64,000 nt of DNA from Mangrovihabitans endophyticus (GTDB taxonomy: Bacteria; Actinomycetota; Actinomycetes; Mycobacteriales; Micromonosporaceae): the NCBI RefSeq assembly GCF_014646155.1, contig NZ_BMMX01000006.1:157833-221832 (forward strand), in the 5' to 3' direction. The translations under genes and the position numbers were made by a program. Position 1 is the stretch's first letter. Each line of letters starts with the position of its first letter. This document shows, one piece after another, positions 19,303 through 31,784 of the stretch. The notes under the pieces were generated by a model, which had not been told where the DNA came from, made no database searches, and worked only from the letters and a program-made list of their open reading frames with translations.

Positions 19303-19567
19303 TGCGCCTCCCATGCATCCGTGATGGTCTTTACGCTGTGCAACGCATGCGACTCACGGCGCGTAACGCGCAGACAGAGGCCGAGGTCACGGAGTGTGTG
19401 ATGTACGTTGTCGATTTTGCGACAAATCCATCAGACATTTACCGGGTGCGCTGGTCACGGCGTACGCTTCGCTGCGTGATTGGCTGGTCTGATGTGATCT
19501 TGACGGGCCGGTCTTCCGGAGGCGCCGGGCGAGCCGTCCCGACCCTGCGTGAGTCAGAGGGACCTGC

Positions 19568-20314
19568 ATGCGACTGACCGTCCTCGGCTGTGCCGGCAGT
19601 TTCCCGGGCCCCGAGTCGGCATGCTCTGCCTACCTCGTGGAAGCCCAGGGTTTCCGGCTCCTCATCGACTTCGGATCGGGGTCGCTGTCGGCACTTCAGC
19701 GCTACGCGGATCTCAACAGTGTCGATGCGATCGTGATCACGCATCTGCATTGCGATCACATGCTCGACGCCTGTGCGTACGTGGTGGTCCGTCGCTACGA
19801 TCCGTCAGGACCGCGTCCGCCGGTTCCGGTTTACGCGCCGCTGGGTGCCGCCGAGCGGATCGCCGGGGCCTACAGCTCCGAGGCGGAACCGGTCGACGAC
19901 GTCTACACGTTCTACGGTCTTGAGCCGGGGACGTTCCCGATCGGCCCCTTCGCGGTCACCGTCGACAGGGTCAACCATCCCATCGAGACGTACGGCGTCC
20001 GCGTCGAGCACGGTGGGCGAGTGCTTGCCTACTCCTCGGACACGGCGCCCTGTGAGGCGCTGCTGCGCCTGGCCCAGAACGCCGACCTCTTCCTCTGTGA
20101 AGCGAGCTACCTGGACGGCGTGGACAACCCCCCTGACCTGCATCTCACCGGCGGGGAGGCAGGTGAGGCGGCGACCAAGGCAGAGGTCGGCAAGTTATTG
20201 CTGACCCACCTCGTTCCGGCGTGGGTCAGTGAGGCTTCTACTGTGGAGGCCGCTTGTGCGGCATATGAGGGACCGGTGGAGGTGGTTCGCCCCGGTTCCC
20301 GCTACGATCTCTGA
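19568..20314 (+). CDS. RNase Z-like metallo-beta-lactamase-fold hydrolase
   Basis: The 248-residue hydrolase carries HLHCDH (59-64), a later His in NHPIETYG, Asp in YSSDTAP and His in LLTHLVP, completing a dinuclear zinc site. The RNase Z/AHD/cAMP-phosphodiesterase subgroup fits the fold and the absence of extra domains. In actinobacteria the homologue regularly precedes rph and rdgB, which points to RNA or nucleotide processing. The exosite loop of true tRNase Z is not visible, so the substrate is open. ATG 19568 starts the conserved LTVLGCAGSFPGP strand directly. Confidence 0.88.
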   Translation: MRLTVLGCAGSFPGPESACSAYLVEAQGFRLLIDFGSGSLSALQRYADLNSVDAIVITHLHCDHMLDACAYVVVRRYDPSGPRPPVPVYAPLGAAERIAGAYSSEAEPVDDVYTFYGLEPGTFPIGPFAVTVDRVNHPIETYGVRVEHGGRVLAYSSDTAPCEALLRLAQNADLFLCEASYLDGVDNPPDLHLTGGEAGEAATKAEVGKLLLTHLVPAWVSEASTVEAACAAYEGPVEVVRPGSRYDL

Positions 20315-20348
20315 GCCCCCCGGCTCCGGAAATTTGGAGTGGCCTGCT

Positions 20349-21551
20349 ATGCGCATCGTCCGACTGGCGAACTTCGTCTCGGCCCGCTCCAGCGGTCTCC
20401 GCACGGCGCTGCGCAATCTCGGCGAGGGCTACCAGCGGGCGGGCCACCAGTCGGTGCTGATCATCCCGGGTCGGCAGCGCAGCGACGAGATGACCAGCCA
20501 GGGCCGCGTCATCACGCTGCCGGGTGCCAAGCTGCCCCGCACCGGCGGCTACCGTGTGCTCGCCGGCCGCCGGGAGCTGACCCGCCTGCTGGACGAGCTG
20601 GAGCCGGACCGCATCGAGGTGTCTGACCGGTCCACCCTGCGCTGGACCGGCCGGTGGGCCCGCCAGCGGGGCGTCGGCTCGATGATGGTCTCCCACGAGA
20701 GTCTGGCCGGCCTGATGGGTGTCTGGGGCATGCCGGCCCGCACGCGCCTGGCGGACCGTCTCAACCGCTACACCGCCGAGGCGTACGACCAGATCGTGTG
20801 CACCACCGCGTACGCCGCCGCGGAGTTCCGCCGCCTGGGCGTGCCCAACCTGGTCGAGGTCCCGCTCGGCGTCGACCTGGACGAGTTCCACCCGAGCGCC
20901 GCCGACGCGGCGGTGCGTGCCCGCTATGCGCGCCCCGACGAACTGCTCGTCGTCTACTGCAGCCGGCTGTCCGCGGACAAGCGTCCGGAGCTGGCCGTGG
21001 ACACCCTCGCCGCGCTGCGGGGGACCAGGGCGCCGGCGGTGCTGGCGGTGGCCGGTGACGGGTCGCGTCGCACCGCGCTGGCCTATCGGGCCGCCCGGCT
21101 GCCGGTGCGTTTCGCCGGCCACATCGCCGAGCGCTCGGCGGTCGCCGCGTTGCTGGCCAGCGCCGACGTGATGGTCGCGCCGGGGCCGGTGGAGACGTTC
21201 GGGCTGGCCGCCCTGGAGGCCCTGGCCTGCGGCACCCCGGTGGTGGTCAACGCGGCGAGCGCGCTGCCCGAGGTGGTCGGCGACGCCGGCGTCGCGGTCC
21301 GCGGCACGGCGGACGCCTTCGCCGAGGGTGTCCGGCGGCTCATGGACCGCCCGGAGCAGGAGCGCCGCGCGTCGGCGCGGGCCCGCGCCGAACTGTTCGG
21401 CTGGCCGCAGGCGGTGGCCGGGTTCCTGCGGGCGCACGGCGTTACGGCGCCGGACTCCCGGGTGCCCGCCGCGCCCCGGCAGGCCGCGCTGCGCCCGGCG
21501 GTGCCCGCCGCGGCCGGAGCCTGGGCCTCCCGCGGCGCTGACCCGGCCTGA
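20349..21551 (+). CDS. GT4-family glycosyltransferase
   Basis: The 400-residue enzyme has the two-Rossmann GT-B fold. The N-terminal domain opens with IVRLANFVSARSSGLRTAL, a glycine-containing acceptor loop. The C-terminal domain has VYCSRLSADKRPEL and the retaining-GT signature EX7E at E282 and E290 (VETFGLAALEALACGTPVV). It resembles actinobacterial mannosyltransferases acting in phosphatidylinositol mannoside or glycolipid synthesis, but donor and acceptor are not deducible. Start ATG 20349 is preceded by GGAG. A Pro/Ala-rich tail of about 35 residues follows the catalytic domain. It lies only 34 bases behind the hydrolase gene. Confidence 0.87.
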   Translation: MRIVRLANFVSARSSGLRTALRNLGEGYQRAGHQSVLIIPGRQRSDEMTSQGRVITLPGAKLPRTGGYRVLAGRRELTRLLDELEPDRIEVSDRSTLRWTGRWARQRGVGSMMVSHESLAGLMGVWGMPARTRLADRLNRYTAEAYDQIVCTTAYAAAEFRRLGVPNLVEVPLGVDLDEFHPSAADAAVRARYARPDELLVVYCSRLSADKRPELAVDTLAALRGTRAPAVLAVAGDGSRRTALAYRAARLPVRFAGHIAERSAVAALLASADVMVAPGPVETFGLAALEALACGTPVVVNAASALPEVVGDAGVAVRGTADAFAEGVRRLMDRPEQERRASARARAELFGWPQAVAGFLRAHGVTAPDSRVPAAPRQAALRPAVPAAAGAWASRGADPA

Positions 21552-21635
21552 TCGCACCGCCGGCGCCGGCGGCTCGCCGGACGCACCCGCCCCCGGCGCG
21601 GTTCGCGCCGTGTGCCCTGTCATAGGGTGGTCCGC

Positions 21636-22360
<725 letters not shown>

Positions 22361-22364
<4 letters not shown>

Positions 22365-22981
22365 CCGGGGGGTCGCCGCTGCTGGTCGCGACCGCGAATA
22401 AGAAGAAGCTTGTCGAGTTGCAGCGCATCCTCGATGTTGCGCTGGGTGCCAGCGAAGTCACGCTTCGCGGTATCGACTCGGTGGTCGATTACCCGGAGGT
22501 GCCGGAGACCGGGCTGACATTCGGTGAGAATGCGCTGATCAAGGCCCGTGCCGGCGTGGAGCGGACCGGGCTGCCGACGGTGGCCGACGACTCCGGTCTG
22601 GCCGTGGATGCGCTGTCCGGCATGCCGGGTGTGTTCAGCGCCCGATGGTGCGGCCGGCACGGCGACGACCGGGCGAACCTGGAACTGGTGCTGGCCCAGA
22701 TCGCCGACGTGCCGGACGAGCTGCGCGGCGCGGCGTTCGTGTGCGCGGCGGCGCTGGTGCTGCCCAACGGCCGGGAACACCTGGTGGAGGGGCGACAGCC
22801 GGGTCGCCTCCTGCGCGCCGGGCGCGGCGACGGCGGCTTCGGCTACGACCCGATCTTCCTGGGCGACGGCCAGGACCGGACCAACGCCGAGCTCGCCCCG
22901 GCGGAAAAGGACGCGATAAGCCACCGCGGCAAGGCCTTCCGGAACCTGTCCCGGGTGGTGGCCAAGGAACTGCGCGCCTGA
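22361..22981 (+). CDS. rdgB: XTP/dITP diphosphatase
   Basis: The 206-residue Ham1-family pyrophosphatase hydrolyses non-canonical purine nucleoside triphosphates such as dITP and XTP. Recognisable motifs are [18 protein letters not shown] for the triphosphate, [10 protein letters not shown], and [21 protein letters not shown], followed by [10 protein letters not shown] and HRGKAF. The GTG start overlaps the rph stop by four bases, a coupling seen in many actinobacteria. It converges on hutH with a 10-base gap. Confidence 0.96.
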
Positions 22982-22991
22982 CCGGGGCGGT

Positions 22992-24527
22992 TCAGCCCAG
23001 CGCCCCGACCGCCTCCTCGATCCGGGCGCGCAGCGCCCGCCCCGCCACCACCGACCGGGCCTGGTCGATGATCGGGGCGAGGAACTGGTCGGGTCCGGGC
23101 TGCCCGGCGAACTCCTCCACCGCGATGACCGCCGCCCGGCCCGCCGGTGAGGGCGTCAACGGCCGGCGCAGTTGCAGGCCGCGCACGGCGGACAGCAGCT
23201 CCACCGCGAGCAGGCTCGTCAGGTTGTCCAGCACGGTGCGCAGCTTGCGCGTCGCCGCCCAGCCCATCGACACATGATCCTCCTGCATGCCGCTGGTGGG
23301 CAGGGAGTCCACCGAGGCCGGCCCGGCCAGCCGACGGTTCTCCGCGACGATGCCGGCCGCGGTGTACTGAGCGATCATCAGCCCCGAGTTCACCCCGGCG
23401 TCCGGTGACAGGAACGGCGGCAGTTGGCGGGAACGGGTCACGTCCAGCAGGCGGTCCACGCGGCGTTCGGCGATCGCACCCACCTCGGCGGCGGCGATGG
23501 CGAGGAAGTCGGCGGCGAAGCCGAGCGGGGCACCGTGGAAGTTGCCGGTCGACTCGACCCGCCCGTCCGGCAGCACCACCGGGTTGTCCACCACCGACCG
23601 CAGCTCCCGCTCGGCGGTGGCGGTCACGAAGTCGAGGGTGTCCCGGGCGGCACCCGCCACCTGCGGCGCGCACCGCATCGAATAGGCGTCCTGCACCGCG
23701 TGGGCCAGGTCGTCGCGGTGCGAGTCCATGATGGCCGAATTCTGCAGGAGCCGGTGGATGTTGGCTGCCGAGACGGCCTGGCCGGGATGCGGCCGGATGG
23801 CATGCAGCTCGGGTAGGAACGGTCGTTCCGAGCCGAGCATCGCCTCGATGGCCAGGGCCGCGGTCACATCCGCCATGGCGAGCAGGTGGCCGGCGTCCGC
23901 GATGGCCAGCAGCAGCATGCCGAGCATCCCGTCGGTGCCGTTGATCAGGGCCAGCCCCTCCTTGGCGGCCAGCCGCAGCGGCTCCAGCCCGGCCTCGCGC
24001 AGCGCATCGGCGGCGGCCACCCGGCTGCCGTCCTTGCCGAGCACCCAGCCCTCGCCGAGCAGCACCAGGGCGCAGTGCGCCAGCGGGGCCAGGTCACCGG
24101 AGGCGCCCAGCGAACCGTGCTCCGGCACCCACGGCACCACGTCCGCATTGAGCAGGGCGACCATCGCCTGCGCCAGGTCCGGGCGCACGCCGGACAGGCC
24201 CAGCGCCAGCGACCGTACGCGCAGCAGCATCATCGCCCGCACCACTTCCGGTGGCATCGGCGCGCCCACCCCGGCCGCGTGGGAACGGATCAACGCGTGC
24301 TGCAGTTCGGCGCGGCGCGGCGTGGCGATGGGCGTTCCGGCCAGCGCGCCGAACCCGGTCGACACGCCGTACACCGGGCGTCCGGACGCCTCGATGCGGT
24401 CCACGATGGCGCGGCTGCGCGCCATCGCCTCGATGGCGGCGTCGGACAGCGCCACCCGGGCGCCGTGCCGGGCGACGGCGACCACGTCGCCCGCGGCGAC
24501 GCCGGTGGTGTCCACGGTGACGATCAT
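22992..24527 (-). CDS. hutH: Histidine ammonia-lyase
   Basis: The 511-residue enzyme deaminates histidine to urocanate. The MIO cofactor triad A142-S143-G144 lies in [14 protein letters not shown], with the catalytic Y53 in [10 protein letters not shown], and [23 protein letters not shown] and [13 protein letters not shown] follow as expected. ATG 24527 overlaps the hutI stop (ATGA); a longer in-frame opening upstream is rejected because it would run through hutI. It is the last gene of the hut operon although it catalyses the first step. Confidence 0.97.
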   Translation of the reverse strand: MIVTVDTTGVAAGDVVAVARHGARVALSDAAIEAMARSRAIVDRIEASGRPVYGVSTGFGALAGTPIATPRRAELQHALIRSHAAGVGAPMPPEVVRAMMLLRVRSLALGLSGVRPDLAQAMVALLNADVVPWVPEHGSLGASGDLAPLAHCALVLLGEGWVLGKDGSRVAAADALREAGLEPLRLAAKEGLALINGTDGMLGMLLLAIADAGHLLAMADVTAALAIEAMLGSERPFLPELHAIRPHPGQAVSAANIHRLLQNSAIMDSHRDDLAHAVQDAYSMRCAPQVAGAARDTLDFVTATAERELRSVVDNPVVLPDGRVESTGNFHGAPLGFAADFLAIAAAEVGAIAERRVDRLLDVTRSRQLPPFLSPDAGVNSGLMIAQYTAAGIVAENRRLAGPASVDSLPTSGMQEDHVSMGWAATRKLRTVLDNLTSLLAVELLSAVRGLQLRRPLTPSPAGRAAVIAVEEFAGQPGPDQFLAPIIDQARSVVAGRALRARIEEAVGALG

Positions 24528-25696
24528 TGCGGCACTCCCTTGTCTCCGGGCACGCCATCCCTCAGCACGGTGCGGATCAGCGGCACCCCCGGCCGGTAGG
24601 CCAGATGCAGGGCGGATGGTGCGTCGAGGATCAGCAGGTCGGCACGTGCGCCGGGGACGAGGCGGCCGATGTCGTCGCGGCGCAGCGCCCGGGCGCCACC
24701 CACGGTCGCCGCCCACAGCGCCTCGTCGGGGGTCATCCGCATCTCGCGCACGGCCAGCGCGATGCAGAACGGCATCGACGAGGTGTAGGACGATCCCGGG
24801 TTGCAGTCGGTGGCCAGCGCCACGGTCACCCCGGCATCGAGCAGCCGCCGGGCGTCCGGGTAGGGCGACCGGGTGGCGAACTCCGCACCCGGAAGCAGCG
24901 TGGCCACGGTGTCCGACGCGGCGAGCGCGTCCACGTCGGCCGGTGTCAGGTGCGTGCAGTGGTCCGCGCTTGCCGCGTCGGCCCGCACCGCGACCTGCAC
25001 GCCCGGCCCGGCCTCAAGCTGGTTCGCGTGCACGCGGGGGAGCAGGCCGGCCCGGCGCCCGGCGGCAAGGACCGCCGCCGCCTGTTCGCCGTCGAAGGCG
25101 CCCCTGTCGCAGAACACGTCGATCCACCGGGCATGCGGGGCCGCGGCGTCCAACATCGGCCCGGTGACCAGGGCGACGTAGTCGTCCGGATCGCCCTCGG
25201 GCACCACATGCGCGCCCAGGAACGTGGTTTCCGTCGTCCATTCCCGGGCGATGCGCAGGCTGCGAGCCTCGTCCGGGACGCTCAGTCCGTACCCGCTCTT
25301 GATCTCGATCGTGGTGGTGCCCTGCCGGCGCGCCTCCGCCACCAGGCGCCGGGCGGTGGCACGCAGCTCGTCGTCGCTCGCCGCGCGGGTGGCCGCCACC
25401 GTGGTGCGGATGCCGCCCCCGGTGTACGGCCGGCCGGCCATCCGGGCGGCGAACTCGGACGCCCGGTCCCCGGCGAACACCACATGGGTGTGGCTGTCGA
25501 CGAAACCGGGCAACACGGCCGCGCCGGCGGCGTCGATCCGGGTGTCGGCGGCCGGCGCTCGTCCGGCCGGACCGACCCAGGCGACCCGGTCGCCCTCGGT
25601 CACCAGCGCGGCGTCGCGCAGCGGCGGACCGTCCTGCGTGACCAGCTCGCCGATGCGGTCCACCAGCAGCGACACGGTCGGTTCCCGGCCGCTCAT
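24524..25696 (-). CDS. hutI: Imidazolonepropionase
   Basis: The 390-residue amidohydrolase opens imidazolonepropionate to N-formimidoyl-L-glutamate. Metal and substrate motifs are visible: [16 protein letters not shown] (HxH), [21 protein letters not shown] and [17 protein letters not shown]. Length is normal. Both ends overlap neighbours by four bases (ATGA with hutF upstream and hutH downstream), so ribosomes can pass directly from gene to gene. Confidence 0.96.
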   Translation of the reverse strand: MSGREPTVSLLVDRIGELVTQDGPPLRDAALVTEGDRVAWVGPAGRAPAADTRIDAAGAAVLPGFVDSHTHVVFAGDRASEFAARMAGRPYTGGGIRTTVAATRAASDDELRATARRLVAEARRQGTTTIEIKSGYGLSVPDEARSLRIAREWTTETTFLGAHVVPEGDPDDYVALVTGPMLDAAAPHARWIDVFCDRGAFDGEQAAAVLAAGRRAGLLPRVHANQLEAGPGVQVAVRADAASADHCTHLTPADVDALAASDTVATLLPGAEFATRSPYPDARRLLDAGVTVALATDCNPGSSYTSSMPFCIALAVREMRMTPDEALWAATVGGARALRRDDIGRLVPGARADLLILDAPSALHLAYRPGVPLIRTVLRDGVPGDKGVPQ

Positions 25697-27006
25697 CGGA
25701 GCACCGCCGAGAAGAGCGCCGCCGGGATCGCCTCGCGCAGGGCGCGCGGCACGTCGATGGCGGTGTGCCGGCCGCCGGTGACGATCGGCCGCCCCCCGAC
25801 TATCACGTCCGTGACGTCGGCGGCGCCCGCGGCGTACACGGCCTGGTCCGGCAGGGCACCGGCGGTCCGGGCGGTGTCCATGGCGAGCGCCACCAGGTCG
25901 GCGCGCTGGCCGACGGCGATCCGGCCGGCGTCCGGCCAGCCGAGTGAGGCGTGCCCGTCAGCGGTGGCGGCGGTGATCAGCTCGGCCGGGCTGAACCGGC
26001 CACGCTCGCGGCTGTGCAGCCGCTCGTGCATCTCCAGCCCGCGCATCTCGGCGAACATGTCGATCGTCGCGTGGCCGTCGCTGCCCAGGCAGAGCCGAGC
26101 GCCCGCGTCGGCCAGCGCGCGGGCCGGTCCGATGCCGTCCGCCAGGTCCCGCTCGGTGGTGGGGCACAGGCAGACGTGCTGGGCGCCGAGCAGCTCCCGG
26201 TCGCGGCCGGTCAGGTGGGTGGCGTGGACGGCGGTGGTGGTCGGCCGCCAGACATGGTGCCGGTTCAGCAGCTCGGCCGGCGTGCAGCCGTGCACCGCCT
26301 GGCACTGCTCGTTCTCGGCCGGCTGCTCGGAGAGGTGCACGTGCACCGGCCATCCGTCGGTGCGGGCCGCGAACTCGGCCATGCACGACGACGGAACCGC
26401 ACGGACCGAGTGCAGCGCCGCCCCGATCCGCACGTCCGGAGCGTCGCGTAGCAGGCCCACCCGTGCCGACCAGCCGTCCAGGTCTGCGTCGCCGAAACGC
26501 CGCTGCACCCCGGCCAGGGGCGAGCCGTCCACCCCGGCGGTCAGATAGAGCGTGTCCAGCAGGGTGATCCGGACGCCTGCGGCGCGGGCCGCCTCGATCA
26601 CGGCGTGGCCCATCGCGTTCGGGTCGGCGTAGCGGGTGCCCTCCGCATCGTGATGCAGATAGTGGAACTCGCCCACGCAGGTGATCCCGGCCAGGGCCAT
26701 CTCGCCGTACACCGCCCGCGCCAGGGTGTGGTAGCCGTCCGGGTCGAGCCGCCCGGCCACCCGGTACATCAGGTCGCGCCAGGACCAGAAGCTGCCACGG
26801 GTGGCCTGGGTGCGGCCCCGCAGCGCCCGGTGGAAGGCGTGCGAGTGCGCGTTGGCCAGGCCGGGTAGCACCAGTCCGCGCAGCCGCCGCGCATCCTGGG
26901 CGCGCTCGCCGGGAGTGACCGCGGTGAACCGGCCGTCGGCGACGCCGATGAGCACGTCGCGTTCCACCCGGCCATCCACCCAGGCATGCTCGGCGTGGAA
27001 CCTCAT
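25693..27006 (-). CDS. hutF: Formimidoylglutamate deiminase
   Basis: The 437-residue amidohydrolase converts N-formimidoyl-L-glutamate to N-formyl-L-glutamate and ammonia. Motifs: [18 protein letters not shown] (HxH), [34 protein letters not shown] and [17 protein letters not shown]. This places the histidine pathway of the organism in the five-step deiminase branch, which then needs an N-formylglutamate deformylase. No hutG is present; the adjacent M20 enzyme is the obvious candidate. Four-base overlaps join it to the M20 gene and to hutI. Confidence 0.94.
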   Translation of the reverse strand: MRFHAEHAWVDGRVERDVLIGVADGRFTAVTPGERAQDARRLRGLVLPGLANAHSHAFHRALRGRTQATRGSFWSWRDLMYRVAGRLDPDGYHTLARAVYGEMALAGITCVGEFHYLHHDAEGTRYADPNAMGHAVIEAARAAGVRITLLDTLYLTAGVDGSPLAGVQRRFGDADLDGWSARVGLLRDAPDVRIGAALHSVRAVPSSCMAEFAARTDGWPVHVHLSEQPAENEQCQAVHGCTPAELLNRHHVWRPTTTAVHATHLTGRDRELLGAQHVCLCPTTERDLADGIGPARALADAGARLCLGSDGHATIDMFAEMRGLEMHERLHSRERGRFSPAELITAATADGHASLGWPDAGRIAVGQRADLVALAMDTARTAGALPDQAVYAAGAADVTDVIVGGRPIVTGGRHTAIDVPRALREAIPAALFSAVLR

Positions 27007-28198
27007 GTCAGGTCCTCCAGCACGCGCGCGAGCGCCGCCACGCCCGCTGCGCAGTCCGCGTCGCTCGCGTGCTCACCCGGGGCGTGCGACACACCGGTCG
27101 GGTTGCGCACGAACAGCATCGCGGTCGGTACGTGCGTGGACAGCACCCCGGCGTCGTGTCCCGCCCCGGTGGGCAGGATCGGCGCGTCGCCCAGCAGCGC
27201 GGACAGCCGCCGCGTCAGTACCGGGTCGAACGACACCTCGGCGGATCGCGACTCGGTGTGCATCTCGACCCGCGTGCCGTCCCGGCGGGCGCGGTCGGCG
27301 GCCCGCGTGCGGACCGCGGCGACGAGCTGGTCCAGGGTTGCGGCGTCCGCAGCACGCGCGTCCAGCCAGCCGCGCACCACGGCCGGGATGGCGTTGGTGG
27401 CGTTCGGTTCCACCACGATCCGGCCCATGGTGGCCTGCGCGCCGGACAGCCGGGCCTCCTTGTTCGCGGCGAGCACCGTGTATGCGTACGTGAGCATCGG
27501 ATCGTGCCGATCGGCCATCCGGGTGGTGCCGGCGTGGTCACCGGTGCCCGCGAAGTCGAAACGCCATCGCCCGTGCGGCCAGATCGCGCTGGCCACGCCG
27601 ACCGGCGCATCCAGCGCACGGCCCTGTTCGACGTGCAGTTCCACCACCGCCGACAGCCGGTCGAGCAGGTCCGGCCGGGCACCGGCGGGCGTGCGGCCGA
27701 GCGCCTCGGCGACCGAGACGCCGCCCGCGTCGGTGAGCTTCGCCGCGTCCGCGGGGTCGAGGGCGCCGGTCAACAGTCGCGACCCCAGGCACGGCACGCC
27801 GAAGCGGGCGCCCTCCTCCTCGGCGAAGGCTGCCACCGCCAGCGGCCGATCCGGGGTGACGCCGCGGTTGCGCAGCACGTCCACGGCGAGCAGGCCGCTG
27901 ACGATGCCGAGCGGGCCGTCGTACCCGCCGCCGTGCGGCACCGAGTCGAAATGCGAGCCGGTGAGTACCGTCCCGTCCGCCCATGGCGATCCCCACCAGG
28001 CGAAAAGGTTCCCGTTGCCGTCCTCGGTGACCGGCATGTCCCGCCGGTCGGCCTGGCCCCGGAACCAGTCGCGCAGCGCCATGTCCGCGGCGCCGAACGC
28101 GTACCGCAGATAGCCGCCGCCGTCGTCCGCGGCCCGGCCGATCGGGTTGATCTGTGCCCACAGTGCGGCGAAGTCCCCGGCGCTGAAATCATCCATGG

Positions 28199-28202
<4 letters not shown>
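27003..28202 (-). CDS. M20-family amidohydrolase, candidate N-formylglutamate deformylase
   Basis: The 399-residue metallopeptidase-fold enzyme is of the allantoate amidohydrolase/N-carbamoyl-L-amino-acid hydrolase type. Metal ligands are evident as H84 ([12 protein letters not shown]), D95 (YDGPLG), the Glu pair in [10 protein letters not shown], a later His (HVEQG) and a C-terminal His in [12 protein letters not shown]. The insertion that forms the dimerisation lid lies between about 210 and 330. GTG 28202 overlaps the hutU stop (GTGA), and ATG 28196 is the alternative. Purine catabolism genes are absent, so allantoate is an unlikely substrate. Its fixed place between hutU and hutF suggests hydrolysis of N-formyl-L-glutamate. 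Confidence 0.88.
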
Positions 28203-29833
<1,631 letters not shown>

Positions 29834-29859
29834 GGCGACTCCTTCACGAAGCGGGCGGA

Positions 29860-30705
29860 TCAGGTCACGAACAGATGGCGGCGGGAGGCCGCGGCCTCGA
29901 ACTCTTCGAGCCGGTGCTGCACCGACCCGGGCGAGACGTCGCACATCGCCTGCAACAGCACCATGGCCAGGGCCATCGGCCCGGTGTGCAGGTCGAAGAC
30001 GAGCTGCGTGCCGACCTGCGCGGTCAGCACCACGTCGGCCGGTTCGGCGATCGGGCCGACCGGCGAGTCGGTGAGCAGCACCACGGCCAGGCCGGCGGCG
30101 CGGGCTTCGCGTACCGCGTCCAGGGTCTCCCGCGGATACCGCGGCAACGCGATCGTCAGCAGGGCGGTGGCTCCGGCGGCGCGCGCCTGGTCCAGCCGGT
30201 CCAACAGGGAGGTGCCGTCGGCGTCCAGCACACGCACGTCGGGGAACACCTTCGCCGCGAAGTAGCCGAAGTAGCCGGCCAGCGGGGCGGCGGCTCGCAA
30301 CCCGAGCACCGGCAACGGACGACTGGCCACCAGAAGATCCGCGGCGCGGCGCACCACTGTCAAATCGGCGAGCTGATCGCGCAGCGCACCCAGGTGGGCC
30401 GCCTCCGCGGTGATCGCCCGTTGCATCTCGTTGCTGGCCGGGACGGGCGCGGGCACGGCACTCGCCCGCTCGCGCAGTTCGCGGCGCAGCGCCGGGTAGC
30501 CGGTGTAACCGAGCGCGACCGCGAAGCGGGTCACCGACGGCTGGCTGACGCCGGCGAGCTCGGCGACCTCGGCGGCGGACAGGGCGGCGGCGGAGGAGGC
30601 ATGCTGCACCAGGCTGTGGGCGATGCGCCGCTGCGTCGGCGTGAGGCGCACATCGTGAAACAGATCGAGCACCCGATCGGCCGCGCTGACAGTCCCGGCA
30701 TTCAC
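29860..30705 (-). CDS. MurR/RpiR-family regulator of the hut operon
   Basis: The 281-residue protein has an N-terminal HTH of the RpiR type (about 1-77: [50 protein letters not shown]) and a C-terminal SIS domain (about 120-245, [21 protein letters not shown] to [18 protein letters not shown]). SIS domains usually bind sugar phosphates, but hut regulators of this family occur in actinobacteria and may sense a pathway intermediate. It is the first gene of the operon, so it is probably autoregulated. A GAAACTTTC palindrome lies just before the GTG start. Confidence 0.92.
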   Translation of the reverse strand: MNAGTVSAADRVLDLFHDVRLTPTQRRIAHSLVQHASSAAALSAAEVAELAGVSQPSVTRFAVALGYTGYPALRRELRERASAVPAPVPASNEMQRAITAEAAHLGALRDQLADLTVVRRAADLLVASRPLPVLGLRAAAPLAGYFGYFAAKVFPDVRVLDADGTSLLDRLDQARAAGATALLTIALPRYPRETLDAVREARAAGLAVVLLTDSPVGPIAEPADVVLTAQVGTQLVFDLHTGPMALAMVLLQAMCDVSPGSVQHRLEEFEAAASRRHLFVT

Positions 30706-30723
30706 CGTCGCAGCCTATGCATG

Positions 30724-30732
30724 GAAACTTTC
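30724..30732 (-). promoter_or_regulatory. Candidate operator/promoter of the rpiR-hut operon
   Basis: GAAACTTTC is a perfect palindrome around its central base, 19-27 bases upstream of the GTG start of the rpiR gene. On the leftward strand a TAGGCT -10-like hexamer follows at 30717-30712, which would put the transcription start at or near the GTG, so the mRNA may be leaderless. No good -35 is seen. RpiR proteins often bind short GAAA/TTTC half-sites. This is an inference from position and symmetry. Confidence 0.45.
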
Positions 30733-30788
30733 AGATGGCCAGTGGGGGTGGGTCGGCCGGCAGCGTGGAGAGGTGCCTGGAGTGCTGC

Positions 30789-31730
30789 TCAGCGGCAGGA
30801 AGCGTCCTTCGCCGCCAATTGCACCTCACCCTGCCGGACGCCCGCCGACACGCCCGCCGACGCGGCCGTGGACGTAGACGCCGACGTCGGGGACGCCGAC
30901 GGGGACGCGGGCGAGGGGGACGGCGAGGCCGACGGGGACGGACGGGACGTCGGTGATGCCGAGGCTGCCGGCTTTGCCCGCTTGGCCGAAGACGTGGACG
31001 ACGACCCTCCACCCGTCAGGCGTGCCGACGTCTTCTGCGTCTTCTCCGGCGACAGGGTGATGTCGCGGAGGGTGGCCGTGTGCCCGTACACGTCGGTCAC
31101 CTTGATGCGGAACGGCCCCGGCCCCGCGCCGCCGTCGATGATCCAGTAGTTGAAGTCGCTCCGGGACGCCGACCGGTAACGTCCGCCGCCGCTGGACACC
31201 GCGACCTTGGACAGCGCGTTCGCGTGATTGTCGATGAGGACCGCGAACCAGTATTGCGACGAGCCGTCCTTGATGCGCGCGCTCAGCCCCCCGGAGGTGG
31301 CGACGCCGGTCACCGTCCGATAGCTGATCGGCACGATGCCGGTGACTTCGTCGGCGATCCGGCGGAAGGCGGTGCGGCTGAGATCCAGGTGGCCGGCGGC
31401 GCACTCCGGGCAGGAGTCCAGCACCTTCACCCGTACGGTTCCGTGGGGTCCGGTGACGTCGAGGTAACTGCCACAAGCGGCCGCATCGGCGTACTGCGTG
31501 TCGCCGAGCGCGACGAACAGGTCGTCGGCCGGCGGGTTGGGGAACGAGCAGTGTCCGAGCCCGTCGCCGAGGTCGTAGAAGGTCGCCTTGCCGCTCGTGG
31601 ACGAGGTCGAGGGCGGGGCGGCACAGGCAGCACCGCCGTCGCGCAGCAGCAGGGTGAGAGCGGCGACGGCGGCCAGGACGACGGCGGCGGCGCCGGTGGC
31701 GAACCAGCGCGGGGACGGGCGTACGGTCAC
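30789..31730 (-). CDS. Secreted expansin-like protein
   Basis: The 313-residue protein has an N-terminal signal/anchor helix (about 10-30) and a double-psi beta-barrel with the expansin hallmarks GKATFYDLGDGLGHCSFP (47-64), VKVLDSCPEC with D105, and GHLDLSRTAF (113-122). A second beta-rich domain (about 150-235) corresponds to the CBM63-like wall-binding module. The last 70 residues are a Ser/Pro/Thr/Ala tail. Bacterial expansins loosen cellulose or plant cell wall without hydrolysis and help colonisation; D105 and HLDLS match the functional acidic residues of YoaJ-type expansins. GTG 31730 is the start. The gene is transcribed alone. Confidence 0.85.
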   Translation of the reverse strand: MTVRPSPRWFATGAAAVVLAAVAALTLLLRDGGAACAAPPSTSSTSGKATFYDLGDGLGHCSFPNPPADDLFVALGDTQYADAAACGSYLDVTGPHGTVRVKVLDSCPECAAGHLDLSRTAFRRIADEVTGIVPISYRTVTGVATSGGLSARIKDGSSQYWFAVLIDNHANALSKVAVSSGGGRYRSASRSDFNYWIIDGGAGPGPFRIKVTDVYGHTATLRDITLSPEKTQKTSARLTGGGSSSTSSAKRAKPAASASPTSRPSPSASPSPSPASPSASPTSASTSTAASAGVSAGVRQGEVQLAAKDASCR

Positions 31731-31784
31731 GCTGAGGCATCCTGCGCGACCGACTGGACCGACGGCAACGTTCCTAAGACAGAC

